Under the pieces are notes generated by a model. The model saw nothing but the letters and a program-made list of their open reading frames with translations. It made no database searches and was not told the origin of the DNA. A program made the position numbers and the translations under genes. This document shows, piece after piece, positions 41,575 through 50,301 of a stretch of 64,000 bases of DNA; within the stretch, counting starts at the first letter, position 1; the number at the start of each line of letters is the position of its first letter. This DNA is from Hamadaea tsunoensis DSM 44101 (lineage in GTDB: Bacteria; Actinomycetota; Actinomycetes; Mycobacteriales; Micromonosporaceae). The stretch covers positions 208,927-272,926 of the forward strand of contig NZ_AUAX01000018.1 in the NCBI RefSeq assembly GCF_000428945.1. The letters are read 5' to 3'.

Positions 41575-44499
41575 TCACTGCTGCGCCCAGGCGAGCAGGT
41601 CGCCGGTCGGCTCGACGCCGATGTCGCGGTACAGCCCGACGGCCTCCAGCGCGGCCGTCCGGGCCGCGACCGGTTCACCCCGCGCGGCCAGGCACCGCAC
41701 GAGATAGCGCAGGGTGTTCGCGGTCGCGACCGGCGTACGCAGCGATCGGGCGATGGTGAGCGCTTCGGTCAGATGGGCGTGGGCGCGGTCGAGATCGCCG
41801 CTGGCCGTCGCGACGCGGCCGGCCACGGTCAGGGTGGCCCGGACGACGGACGGGTGCATGGTGCTGCGCGCCGTCGACAGGGCGCGCTGCGCGTGCACCT
41901 CCGCCTCGTCGAGCCGGCCGAGCTGCATCAGGCAGGTGGCGATGACGCTGTCCATCCGGCACTGCCCGTCCTGCTCGTCGAGCGCCGCCGAGGCGTCGTA
42001 CGCGCGCCGGGCGACGGCCAGCACCTCGTCCGGCGCTCCCCAGTCCTGCAGCGCGAGGGCAAGGCTGGCCAGGGCGTTGGCGGTACCGGCCCGCTGGCCG
42101 CTGCCGTCGAAGACGCGTACCGCCTCCTCCAGCGCGGCCCGCGCCTCGGCCAGTTCGCGCAGGTCGATGTGCAGGTTGCCCAGGGCGAGGTAGGTCCAGC
42201 CGAACTCGCCGATCGCCGGCGTGTCCGCGGGGCGCCGGGCGATCGCCCAGTCCGCGGCCGCCTTGGCCGCCCGGTAGCGGCCGAGCGCCCGGTAGGTCAT
42301 CGCAAGCTGGGTCGCGGCCATCACGGTGCCGGGCAGGATCGCCGTGCGCGCGTACCGGCGGCGGGCTTCGGAGAGGTCGCGGGCGGCCAGCGCGAGCTGA
42401 CCGCGCCCGCGCAGGCTGCCTCCGAGGGCCAGCAGCAGGGCCGCGCGCCCCTCCGGCTCCAGGTCGAGGGTCAGCTGATGGGTCACCGCCACGTCCCAGT
42501 CGGCGACGTAGCGGCGGAACCCCGAGAAGCTCGTCATCGAGGCGACCAGCCGCCACGACAGGTCCGTCCAGCCGCGCTCGGCCGCGTCGCGGACCGCCGC
42601 GAACACCACCTCGCGCTCGCGCTGCAGCCACCCCTCGGGGTCGTCCGGCACCCAGTCCGTCCCGCGCCACGCCGGCGTCGGGTAGGACCGGTTGCCCAGC
42701 GCCGCGTCCGCCCTGATCACCCGGGCGAGCATTTCCTCGTACGCGTACCGCAGCGCCGCGGCGTCGTCGGCGTCCGCGGTCTCGGCCGCGCACAGCTGCA
42801 CCAGGTCGTGCAGGTGATACCGGCCGTCGCGGACGGTCGCCAGCGAGGCCTCGACGAGCTGGCCGAGCGCGGCCGGGACGGAATCCCCGCCGCCGGCGGC
42901 GGCCAGCAGCCCGGCGAGCCACAGCCCGGCCTCGGGGATCGGGACGAGGCTGAGCCGTCGCAGCAGGACGGTCGCCTCGGGGGGCAGCCGCTGCACGCTG
43001 GCCGCCACGACCGCGCGGATGGCCGCGTCGGGATCGTCCTGGACCGACAGCAGGTTCAGCCGGTCGGCCGCCAGCCGGTCGCGCAGGTCCCGCAGGCTCA
43101 GCGACGGCTGGTCGATCAGCTGGGCGGCGACCAGCCGCAACGCCAGCGGCAGGCCGCCGCAGCCGGCGAGCAGGTCCGCCGTCGCGGCCGGGTCGGCGTC
43201 GAACCGGCCGGCTCCGATCGCCGTACGCAGCAGGTCACGGGCCTCGTCGGCGGGCAGCGCGTCGAGTTCCAGCCGCCGTGCGCCCTCCCGGGCGACGAGT
43301 CCGGACAACCGGCTGCGGCTGGTGACGACGACCGCGTTGCCGGACCCGCCGGGCAGCAGCGGGCGTACCTGCTCGACGGAGGCCGCGTTGTCGAGCAGGA
43401 CCAGCATGCGGGTGTCGGCCAGCCGGGACCGGAACAGCGCGGCGGCCTCGTCCTGGGTCTCGGGCACCTCGTCGCTCGGTACGCCGATCCCGCGCAGCAG
43501 CTCGTCGAGCGCGACCGCGGGCGGGGTCGGCGGCACGGGACCGTATCCGCGCAGGTTGATGTAGAGCTGCCCGTCGGGGAACCGGGGATGCGCGGCGCTC
43601 GCCCACTGGACGGCGAGCGTGGTCTTGCCGATGCCGCCGGTGCCCGAGATCGCGCTGACCACCGCGACCGCGCCCGGTTCGCCGGTCACGCCGTCGAGCC
43701 AGGCCAGCTCGGCCCGCCGCCCGACGAAGTCCGGCATGACCCGGGGCAGCTGCCGCGGTGGCGTACGCCCGCCGACGGGCGACGGGGCGGACAGGCCCGG
43801 GTCGCCGCTGAGGATGCCGGTGTGCAGCTCCTGCAGGGCGGGGGTGGGCTGGATGCCGAGCTCGGCCATGAGCAGCTTGTACGTGTCGCGGTAGACGTCG
43901 AGGGCGTCGGCCTGCCGCCCGCCGCGGTAGAGGGCGAGCATCAGCTGCCCCCGGAACGCCTCCCGGTACGGGAACTCGCCGACGGCCGCTTCGAGCCCGG
44001 CGATCGCCGCGGCCCCGGCGCCCTCGTCGAGCAGCGACTGGTGATGCGCTTCCAGCAGGTCGGCGCGCAGCTCGCCGAGGCGCCGGGCGGCCCAGTCGAC
44101 GGCTTCGATGTCCCGGTGGCCGCGGAACGGTTCGCCCAGCCACAACCCCAGCGCGTATGCGGGCGGCTGCTCGGGACCGGTACGCCGGCCGGCCGCGGCG
44201 AACCGCAGGACGTCGACCTCGTCGGGCGCGACGACCAGCGAGTAGCCGGACGGCCCGAGCGTGACCCGGTCGTCGTCGCCGAGCGCCCGGCGCAGCCGGT
44301 GGACGTAGACCGCGATGGTCTTGCGGGCCGTCCGGGGTGGATCGCCCTGCCACAGCTCGTCGGCCAGCCGGTCGGGATCGACCGGGTCGCCGGAACGGGC
44401 CAGCAGCGCGGCGACCAGCCGGCGCAGCATCGGAGTCGCGGAGACGACCTGGTCATCCACTCGGATCACCAGGTCATCGAATGCGTCGATGCGCAGCAC
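41575..44499 (-). CDS. AfsR-like SARP family regulator (winged helix-BTAD-NB-ARC-TPR)
   Basis: 974 residues. GTG 44499 (VLRIDAFDDL) has AAGGA about seven bases upstream; a longer frame reaches 44856 but has no site and no homologous-looking sequence. Order of domains: OmpR-type winged helix with LADELWQGDPPRTARKTIAVYVHRLRRAL (residues ~1-90); bacterial transcriptional activation domain ~95-235 (LLEAHHQSLLDEG, GQLMLALYRGGRQADALDVY); NB-ARC with Walker A SGTGGIGKTT (~285) and MLVLLDNA (~365); then C-terminal TPR pairs. SARPs of this size activate antibiotic or developmental genes. No biosynthetic cluster is in the window. It is divergent from the BNR exoprotein gene and may control it. Confidence 0.9.
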   Translation of the reverse strand: MLRIDAFDDLVIRVDDQVVSATPMLRRLVAALLARSGDPVDPDRLADELWQGDPPRTARKTIAVYVHRLRRALGDDDRVTLGPSGYSLVVAPDEVDVLRFAAAGRRTGPEQPPAYALGLWLGEPFRGHRDIEAVDWAARRLGELRADLLEAHHQSLLDEGAGAAAIAGLEAAVGEFPYREAFRGQLMLALYRGGRQADALDVYRDTYKLLMAELGIQPTPALQELHTGILSGDPGLSAPSPVGGRTPPRQLPRVMPDFVGRRAELAWLDGVTGEPGAVAVVSAISGTGGIGKTTLAVQWASAAHPRFPDGQLYINLRGYGPVPPTPPAVALDELLRGIGVPSDEVPETQDEAAALFRSRLADTRMLVLLDNAASVEQVRPLLPGGSGNAVVVTSRSRLSGLVAREGARRLELDALPADEARDLLRTAIGAGRFDADPAATADLLAGCGGLPLALRLVAAQLIDQPSLSLRDLRDRLAADRLNLLSVQDDPDAAIRAVVAASVQRLPPEATVLLRRLSLVPIPEAGLWLAGLLAAAGGGDSVPAALGQLVEASLATVRDGRYHLHDLVQLCAAETADADDAAALRYAYEEMLARVIRADAALGNRSYPTPAWRGTDWVPDDPEGWLQREREVVFAAVRDAAERGWTDLSWRLVASMTSFSGFRRYVADWDVAVTHQLTLDLEPEGRAALLLALGGSLRGRGQLALAARDLSEARRRYARTAILPGTVMAATQLAMTYRALGRYRAAKAAADWAIARRPADTPAIGEFGWTYLALGNLHIDLRELAEARAALEEAVRVFDGSGQRAGTANALASLALALQDWGAPDEVLAVARRAYDASAALDEQDGQCRMDSVIATCLMQLGRLDEAEVHAQRALSTARSTMHPSVVRATLTVAGRVATASGDLDRAHAHLTEALTIARSLRTPVATANTLRYLVRCLAARGEPVAARTAALEAVGLYRDIGVEPTGDLLAWAQQ

Positions 44500-44740
44500 G
44501 CGTGTCCTTGACCGTCCGCCGCGGCGGTGTTCCGCCGCGTGAGCCGAACAATGTAGCGCATCCCGGCCAATGGGAACCCCCGGCCGAGGTCCCTCCCACA
44601 ACGGAGCATCGCGGCGGCCAAGGTCGTCGATATCATCGACTGCTTCGCTCCTCGGTGAAACCGCCGTGCCGCAGTGACGGTCGTGCATCCATCCGGCGCT
44701 GTCACCGGTGAGGAGCGACCGCTCCAACAGAGGAGCTTTC

Positions 44741-47407
44741 ATGCGTTTGCTGGCAACCCGCCGGCGCAAGGTCGTCGCGGGCGTCGCGGCGGTTCTGCTC
44801 GTCGGTGCGGGTGGTCTCGTGGCCACCAACGAGGAACTTCTGAGAGAGATCGGCATCCTGAGCGAGCCCGGCGCCGGTACGCCCTTCCACCCGCACGAGT
44901 TCGCCGAGATGATGGCCGGCGAGGCGGGCGAGAACCCCGGCGACGAGGCGTTCGAGGCGCTGACGATCGCGCAACAGTTCGCCGACGCGCGTACCGCACC
45001 GGGTGTCGTCGCGCCGGGCGCCTACGGCGCGGCCTACGCCCAGCTGACCGCGATGCCGTCCACCGGCGGTGCGTGGTCGGAGGTGACGCGGAAGGTCTAC
45101 GACTCCGACGATCCGCGCTACCGCGACTGGTACTCCAACTCCAGCGGCGGCGCGGGCAACGTGACCGGCCGCATCACCGGCCTCGTCGCCGACGACTCCG
45201 GCCACGTGTACGCCGCGGGCGCCGACGGCGGCGTGTGGCGCTCGGTCACCGGCGGCGGGAACTGGACCCCGATCGCCGACGGCCTGCCCTCACTGTCGAG
45301 CGGCACGCTCGTCCTGGCCGGCGACGGATCCCTCTGGTACGCGACGGGCGAGGCGAACACCGGCGGCACCGCGTACGCCGGGTCGGGCGTGTACCGCCTC
45401 GCGGACCCGGTGCACGGCCGGTTCCAGCCGGCCGACCGGGTCGGCGGCGCCGAACTGGAGAGCACCGTCATCGCACACCTGCGCTTCGCGGCCGGTGTCG
45501 TCTGGGCGGCCACCAGCCGGGGCGTCTACAGCCACTCCTCGTCCACCGCGACCGGGGCCTGGACGCAGCAGTACGCGCCGAACCCCGCGTACCTGCCGGG
45601 CGGGGTGAGCCAGGCCGACCCGAACGCGCCCTACAAGAACATCGTCAACGACATCGCCCCCGACCCGAAGAACGCCAAGCACGTGATCGCGGCGGTCGGC
45701 TGGCGGTCGGGCGACGCGTACAACGGCTTCTACGAGACGCGGGACTACACGCAGGGTCCGTCGAGCTGGCACAAGGTCAACCCGGGCGGCGCGATCCCGG
45801 CCGACGACATCGGCAAGGTCACGTTCGCCTTCTCCGCCGACGGCGGCACACTGTACGCCGTCAACCAGTCGCCGAAGCTGCTCAACAAGGCGGTCGGTAC
45901 GGTCAACAGCTACCTCGACGGCGTCTACGTCTCGCACAGCGGCGACCCGGCCGGGCCGTGGTCGAAGATCGCCGAATCGGAGAAGCTGGCCAACTCCGGC
46001 TCCGCCCTCAAGCAGTCGGTCGGCGGCAAGGGCTACGGCCCGGGCATCCAGGCCTGGTACAACCACTTCCTGCAGGTCGATCCGGCCAATCCGCAGCACG
46101 TCTGGCTCGGTCTCGAAGAGGTCTACGAGACGTACGACGGCGGCTCGTCCTGGAAGACCGTCGGCCCGTACTGGAACTTCTACTTCGGCTGCTGGGCCAT
46201 CCACGACGCCGACAACAAATGCCCCGACAGCACCCACTCCGACCAGCACTCCATCGCGGTCGGCAGCTACCAGGGCAAGGCGTACGTCTACGTCGGCGAC
46301 GACGGCGGCGTCTACCGCCGCCCGGTCAACGGCGCCACGAACGCCGACGGCCACGCCACCGACTGGCAGAGCCTCAGCGACGGCACCATCGACGCCCTGC
46401 AGTACTACTCGGTCTCGGTCGGCAAGGACACCTACAACGGCGCATCCGGCGTCGGGGTGACCGGCGGCCTGCAGGACAACGGCGCGTCGATCCTGCGGCC
46501 GGGCGACACGGTGATGGGTTCGCACTTCGGCGGCGACGGCGGCGACTCGCTGGTCAACCCGCAGAACTTCTGCCAGCAGGTCCAGGAGTACACCGCCCTG
46601 GCCATGTCGGTCACCGAGAACTGCGCGGTCAACCCGGGCGCCGACACGGTCGCGCAGGCGACGTCGTGGCGTATCCAGCCCTACAACGCCAGCCCCGGCG
46701 ACGAACCGGCCCGGTTCATCGCGCCCTTCTCGCCGGACGACCGCAACACCAATGTCTGGGTGGCCGGCGGCCGGCACGTCTGGGTCAACGACCTCGGCTT
46801 CGCCATCCGCGACGGCAAGCAGTGGCGCAACGTGTTCGACCTCGGCGCCGGACACACCGCCACCTCCGTCGCGGTCTCGAACGGGACCGCGTACGTGGGC
46901 TGGTGCGGGCCGTGCAACAACGCCGGCTTCACCCGCGGGGTGGCCACCGGCAAGGTGAACGACCCGGCGAGCTGGCACCAGATCAGCCTGCCGGTCGACG
47001 GCACCGTGCCGAACCGCATGGTGCAGGGCGCGGTGGTCGACCCGGCCGACGGCAACCACGTGTTCCTGGCCGTCAACGGCTTCTCCCGCCGGTTCACCGA
47101 AGGCCCGGGAGCCGGTGTCGGGCACGTCTTCGAGTCCGCCGATGCCGGGGCGACCTGGTCCGACGTCTCGGCGAACCTGCCCGACGTTCCGGCCAGCTCG
47201 GTGAAGCTCCTGCCCGGCGGCGGCCTGGTCCTCGCGACCGACCTGGCCACGTTCTACCGCCCGGCCGGGGTGACGGCCTGGCAGCGGCTCGGGACGGGGC
47301 TGCCGCTCACGGCAGGGATGGACGTCGAGTACTCCGCGGCCGACAACTCGGTCTACGTGGCGACCCACGGCCGGGGCATCTGGAAGTTCCCGCTGAACCA
47401 GCTCTGA
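44741..47407 (+). CDS. Large exported BNR/sortilin-like beta-propeller protein
   Basis: About 888 residues. ATG 44741 follows AGAGGAG with six bases of spacing. The N-terminus MRLLATRRRKVVAGVAAVLLVGAGGLVA is a signal peptide or anchor. The rest consists of BNR (Asp-box)-type propeller blades: GVWRSVTGGGNWTPIADGLP, YETYDGGSSWKTVG, GHVFESADAGATWSDVSANLP and a terminal ATHGRGIWKFPL strand, as in VPS10/sortilin and GH74-like proteins. No catalytic acid pair can be assigned by eye. It is probably an exoenzyme or adhesin. The divergent SARP may regulate it. A strong stem-loop ends the transcript. Confidence 0.86.
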   Translation: MRLLATRRRKVVAGVAAVLLVGAGGLVATNEELLREIGILSEPGAGTPFHPHEFAEMMAGEAGENPGDEAFEALTIAQQFADARTAPGVVAPGAYGAAYAQLTAMPSTGGAWSEVTRKVYDSDDPRYRDWYSNSSGGAGNVTGRITGLVADDSGHVYAAGADGGVWRSVTGGGNWTPIADGLPSLSSGTLVLAGDGSLWYATGEANTGGTAYAGSGVYRLADPVHGRFQPADRVGGAELESTVIAHLRFAAGVVWAATSRGVYSHSSSTATGAWTQQYAPNPAYLPGGVSQADPNAPYKNIVNDIAPDPKNAKHVIAAVGWRSGDAYNGFYETRDYTQGPSSWHKVNPGGAIPADDIGKVTFAFSADGGTLYAVNQSPKLLNKAVGTVNSYLDGVYVSHSGDPAGPWSKIAESEKLANSGSALKQSVGGKGYGPGIQAWYNHFLQVDPANPQHVWLGLEEVYETYDGGSSWKTVGPYWNFYFGCWAIHDADNKCPDSTHSDQHSIAVGSYQGKAYVYVGDDGGVYRRPVNGATNADGHATDWQSLSDGTIDALQYYSVSVGKDTYNGASGVGVTGGLQDNGASILRPGDTVMGSHFGGDGGDSLVNPQNFCQQVQEYTALAMSVTENCAVNPGADTVAQATSWRIQPYNASPGDEPARFIAPFSPDDRNTNVWVAGGRHVWVNDLGFAIRDGKQWRNVFDLGAGHTATSVAVSNGTAYVGWCGPCNNAGFTRGVATGKVNDPASWHQISLPVDGTVPNRMVQGAVVDPADGNHVFLAVNGFSRRFTEGPGAGVGHVFESADAGATWSDVSANLPDVPASSVKLLPGGGLVLATDLATFYRPAGVTAWQRLGTGLPLTAGMDVEYSAADNSVYVATHGRGIWKFPLNQL

Positions 47408-47415
47408 GGTTCAGC

Positions 47416-47454
47416 GGCGGCGTCCGTCCATCCATGGCGTGGACGGACGCCGCC
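47416..47454 (+). terminator. Stem-loop terminator after the BNR protein gene
   Basis: Perfect 15-bp stem (47416-47430 GGCGGCGTCCGTCCA with 47440-47454) and a 9-base loop, eight bases after the stop codon. Confidence 0.7.
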
Positions 47455-47697
47455 ACCTCGCGCCGCCGCGGACACGACGACTGAGAGGACCGTGACCGTG
47501 AGCAGGCCGTTCTGACGGCTCACCCCGCCGGTCAGGCAGGCCACGATGTCGAGGTCCGGGTACGCGGCGACGCGTTCCGACCCGCCGCCCTGCCGATAGC
47601 CGGCGGTCGCGATCGTCGGTGCCCAGCTGTTCGACGACCCCAGGGGCGGGGTGCAGTCGATGATGACCGAGCCGGTGCACACGATCGAACGGGGTCC
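47455..47697. other. Gap between the BNR terminator and the methyltransferase gene
   Basis: About 240 bp. A minus-strand open frame (47682-47353, 109 codons) begins CTGSVIIDCTPPLG and could be a small gene or the end of a degraded one. It has no clear ribosome site or recognisable domain and runs antisense into the BNR gene, so I do not call it. Confidence 0.35.
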
Positions 47698-48369
47698 TCA
47701 GGGGCGGTCGGCCGCCACGTAGGACATCATGGGCCGCAGGTCCGCCCGGCCGGTCACCGTGAATCCGGCTTCGGCGATCCACCCCGGCAGTTCCTCGATC
47801 GGGTTGTGCTGCATGGCGTGCCCGGTCATGCCGCCGACCAGGTGGCCGGCCAGCCGGTTGCGCGGCGGGCGGAAGTCGGCGATCACCAGGCGTCCGCCGG
47901 GGCGTACCAGCCGGAACATCTCCCGCAGGACGATCGCCCGATCCGCCGGCGGGATGTGGTGCAGGGCCAGGCTGGAGACGGCCGCGTCGAAGGCCCCGTC
48001 GGGCTCGTCGACCTGATCGCCCCCGGTGACGTGGAACTCGCACCACTGCGGTGATTCCCGCCGCGCGTACGCGATGACGGGCTCGGACGGGTCGACGCCC
48101 ACCACGCGGCCGGTCGGGCCGGTGGCCAGGGCGGCGCGGCGGGTCAGGTAGCCGGTGCCGCAGCCGATGTCGAGGACCCGGTCGCCGGGGCCGATCTTCG
48201 CGGCCGCGACGATCCTGTCGTAGGTGGACTTGCGGCGGCCGAGGAAGCACAATCCGGCACAGCCTTCGTACAGTCGCGGGCGGACGATGAGGCCGCCCGC
48301 GTCGTCGGTGGCGCCACTCGGGTCGGTGTGGCCGCCGTGGCCACCCATCAGTTTCTGAGCCAGGGACAT
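47698..48369 (-). CDS. Class I SAM-dependent methyltransferase
   Basis: 223 residues from ATG 48369 behind GGAGTA. SAM motif I VLDIGCGTGYLT, the acidic end of strand 2 VVGVDPSEPV, the FDAAVSSLALHHIPP motif (post II) and LVRPGGRLVIADFRPP (motif III) place it in the UbiE/Methyltransf_11 group. The first 30 residues (GGHGGHTDPSG) are Gly/His-rich and atypical. It lies 18 bp downstream of a TetR gene in the same direction, so it forms a regulator-first operon. The acceptor is unknown, most likely a small molecule. Confidence 0.88.
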   Translation of the reverse strand: MSLAQKLMGGHGGHTDPSGATDDAGGLIVRPRLYEGCAGLCFLGRRKSTYDRIVAAAKIGPGDRVLDIGCGTGYLTRRAALATGPTGRVVGVDPSEPVIAYARRESPQWCEFHVTGGDQVDEPDGAFDAAVSSLALHHIPPADRAIVLREMFRLVRPGGRLVIADFRPPRNRLAGHLVGGMTGHAMQHNPIEELPGWIAEAGFTVTGRADLRPMMSYVAADRP

Positions 48370-48387
48370 CGTGTACTCCTGAGCAGA

Positions 48388-48966
48388 TCAGTCGGGTCGC
48401 AGGGCGGCCCGTACGGTGGCGACCAGGTTTTCCACCGCCTGGTCGGCAGGCAGTTCGCCGGCCGCGCTGTGCGCCGCGGCCGCGTGTGTGAGGCCGACGC
48501 AGACCGCCACCAGCCAGGACACGGGCTGGTCGGACCGGAACACGCCGGCGGTCCGGCCCCGGGCGATGACGTCGCCGACCTGCCGGAAGATCAGATCGTG
48601 ATGGCCGGCCACGTCGGCGTGCTCGCCCCGCATCACGGTCACGAAGAACGCCCGGTGCTGCTCGATCAGCCGCCACGACGCGCGCAGCATGGCCTCCAGC
48701 GCGGCGTCGGCGGGCAGCGTGTCCAGATCGAGCCCGTCGAACGCCGTCTTCGCCCGGGTGACCAGGTGCACGGCTGCCGCGTGCAGCAGTTGCTCGCGGG
48801 ACGCGAAGTGGCCGTAGAGCGTGACGCGGCCGACGCCGGCGGCGCGGGCGATGTCGGTCATCGAGGCGTCCGGCGACTGGCCGAACCGCTCGACCGCGGC
48901 GTCGAGGATGGCGGCGATGCTGCGTTCTGCGTCCGCTCGCCGACGTCCTTCAGCGATCATCGGCAT
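48388..48966 (-). CDS. TetR family regulator
   Basis: 192 residues from ATG 48966. HTH: ERSIAAILDAAVERFGQSPDASMTDIAR, then AAGVGRVTLYGHFASREQLL. The C-terminal domain is of the SACE_7040/TetR_C type in length. A dyad (48974-48993) lies just upstream of the start, consistent with autoregulation of this regulator/methyltransferase operon. Confidence 0.88.
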   Translation of the reverse strand: MPMIAEGRRRADAERSIAAILDAAVERFGQSPDASMTDIARAAGVGRVTLYGHFASREQLLHAAAVHLVTRAKTAFDGLDLDTLPADAALEAMLRASWRLIEQHRAFFVTVMRGEHADVAGHHDLIFRQVGDVIARGRTAGVFRSDQPVSWLVAVCVGLTHAAAAHSAAGELPADQAVENLVATVRAALRPD

Positions 48967-48973
48967 CCCCTAA

Positions 48974-48993
48974 CTCGAACACTTCTGTACGAG
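48974..48993. promoter_or_regulatory. Probable TetR operator
   Basis: Half-sites CTCGAACA (48974-48981) and TGTACGAG (48986-48993) match at 7 of 8 positions around CTTC, immediately upstream of the TetR start. Confidence 0.55.
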
Positions 48994-49046
48994 ATGAAGG
49001 TACGCCGTCATCGCCGATAAATCAAACAGTGGTGTTCAGGTTGGGG

Positions 49047-49523
49047 CTAACCCCGGACGCGCTTGCGCTTCGCGGTCGTGGCCGGCACCGCCGGCTGGAG
49101 CCAGCGACGCAGCGTACGCGCGGAGTCGACCGCGTACTCGCCGTCCCAGCGCTGGATCGCCTGGACGGCAAGCGCGGTGCCGTCGGCGAGTTCCAGCCGC
49201 GGCCAGGGCCGGTCGCCGGTGTAGGTCAAGGCGCTGATCTGCTCCCGGGTGAGGCTGCGGCTCTCGCGCAGGTTGCGTACGCGCAGGGTGTCGGGCCCGA
49301 GGTCGACGCGTGGCCGGCCGGCGAACAGATAGAGCGCCACGCAGGCCAGCACACTGACCACCGCGACGGTGATCGGCAGCGCGGGACCGCCGGACCAGCT
49401 CACACCGCAGATCGCCGTCAGGTTCAGCAGGATCGGCACGGCGGCGAAGGTGACCCGGCGGGCGATACGCGGCCGGATGACGGTCGCCGCCGCCGAAGCG
49501 AGGGCGCCGGATGTGGCGGTCAT
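49047..49523 (-). CDS. Small membrane protein with PH-like C-terminus
   Basis: 158 residues from ATG 49523; AAGG is distant, so initiation looks weak. Two hydrophobic helices (VTFAAVPILLNLTAICGV and ITVAVVSVLACVALYLFA) form a hairpin. They are followed by a soluble beta-rich part: VDLGPDTLRVRNLRESRSLTREQISAL and PWPRLELADGTALAVQAI, a PH-like pattern seen in actinobacterial PH-domain membrane proteins. The basic C-terminus (AKRKRVRG) is cytoplasmic. Function unknown. Confidence 0.72.
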   Translation of the reverse strand: MTATSGALASAAATVIRPRIARRVTFAAVPILLNLTAICGVSWSGGPALPITVAVVSVLACVALYLFAGRPRVDLGPDTLRVRNLRESRSLTREQISALTYTGDRPWPRLELADGTALAVQAIQRWDGEYAVDSARTLRRWLQPAVPATTAKRKRVRG

Positions 49524-49593
49524 GGTTCAGCGGGGCCTTCTGGTCGACGCGCGGGGGCACCCCATAGTAGGCGGCCCGGCCGGGCGACGGTCG

Positions 49594-50106
49594 TCACAGC
49601 CGCGTGGCGTGGATCCGTACGGGCAGGCCGGACCGGGAAACGGCCGCCCGCTCGAAGGGCAGGCCGATCTTCTCGGCGACCCGCTGCGAAGGCCTGTTGT
49701 CCGGGCGGATGATGGCGACGAGCCGCGCGGCGCGCAGAACCTCGCGCGCGTGGTCCCGGCACGCGGCCGCGGCCTCGGTGGCGTAGCCGTTGCCCTGCAG
49801 ATCCGAGCGGACGTGGTAGCCGACCTCCAGTTCGGTCACGCCGTCGATCTCCTGCGGGGTCAGGCCGCAGTCGCCGACGAACTCGCCGGTGGCGCGGAGC
49901 GTGACCAGCCAGAGCCCGTAGCCGTGCTCCTGGTAGAGGCGCTCGTTCCACTCGATCCAGCCGAGCGCTTCGTCCCTGGTCTTCGGGCTGGGGTAGTGGC
50001 GCATCACCTCGGGGTCGCCGAGCAGCGCGGCCATGTCGTCCAGGTCGTCGACGGTCATCCGGCGGAAGGCGAGCCGGGGCGTCGGCGACGGCACCAGGTG
50101 ACTCAC
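49594..50106 (-). CDS. GNAT acetyltransferase (RimJ/RimL-like)
   Basis: 170 residues from GTG 50106. An ATG at 50112 directly touches GGGGAG, while this GTG has six bases of spacing, so it is the better start. GNAT landmarks: LAFRRMTVDDLDDMAALLGDPEVMRHY, GECGL-like GDCGLTPQE, ELEVGYHVRSDLQGNGYATEAA (the acetyl-CoA pyrophosphate loop, motif A, Q-G-N-G-Y-A) and RPDNRPSQRVAEKIG. This group acetylates protein N-termini or small amines. It is divergent from helR at 50302. Confidence 0.88.
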   Translation of the reverse strand: MSHLVPSPTPRLAFRRMTVDDLDDMAALLGDPEVMRHYPSPKTRDEALGWIEWNERLYQEHGYGLWLVTLRATGEFVGDCGLTPQEIDGVTELEVGYHVRSDLQGNGYATEAAAACRDHAREVLRAARLVAIIRPDNRPSQRVAEKIGLPFERAAVSRSGLPVRIHATRL

Positions 50107-50214
50107 GGACATCTCCCCGAGGCGGCGCGATCGCGCGGTGCGTGAGTGGTGGGTGAGGGGTGGGAAGGCTCGGTTTCCCCTTCCGCCGTCTCCAGTCTAC
50201 CGGCCGGTCAAGTC

Positions 50215-50245
50215 GCACAAATCGCCCTGGATACCGATTTTGTGC
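50215..50245. promoter_or_regulatory. Inverted repeat upstream of helR
   Basis: GCACAAATCG (50215-50224) and CGATTTTGTGC (50235-50245) are complementary apart from one extra T. They lie 57-87 bp before the GTG start, in AT-richer DNA. Possible regulator site. The known rifamycin-associated element was not recognised here. Confidence 0.45.
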
Positions 50246-50301
50246 CTCTGACCCGCACATATGCTCGACGAACCGAGCCGAGCACCGTCCAAGGGAGCCC
50301 T

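Noticed and set aside
41575..44499. Antibiotic biosynthetic cluster near the SARP regulator
   Set aside because: No PKS, NRPS, terpene or RiPP genes are found nearby; single oxidoreductases and a methyltransferase are not enough.
44500..44856. Extended N-terminus of the SARP regulator
   Set aside because: The added 119 residues are not winged-helix-like and overlap the divergent promoter; GTG 44499 has a good ribosome site and starts the DNA-binding domain.
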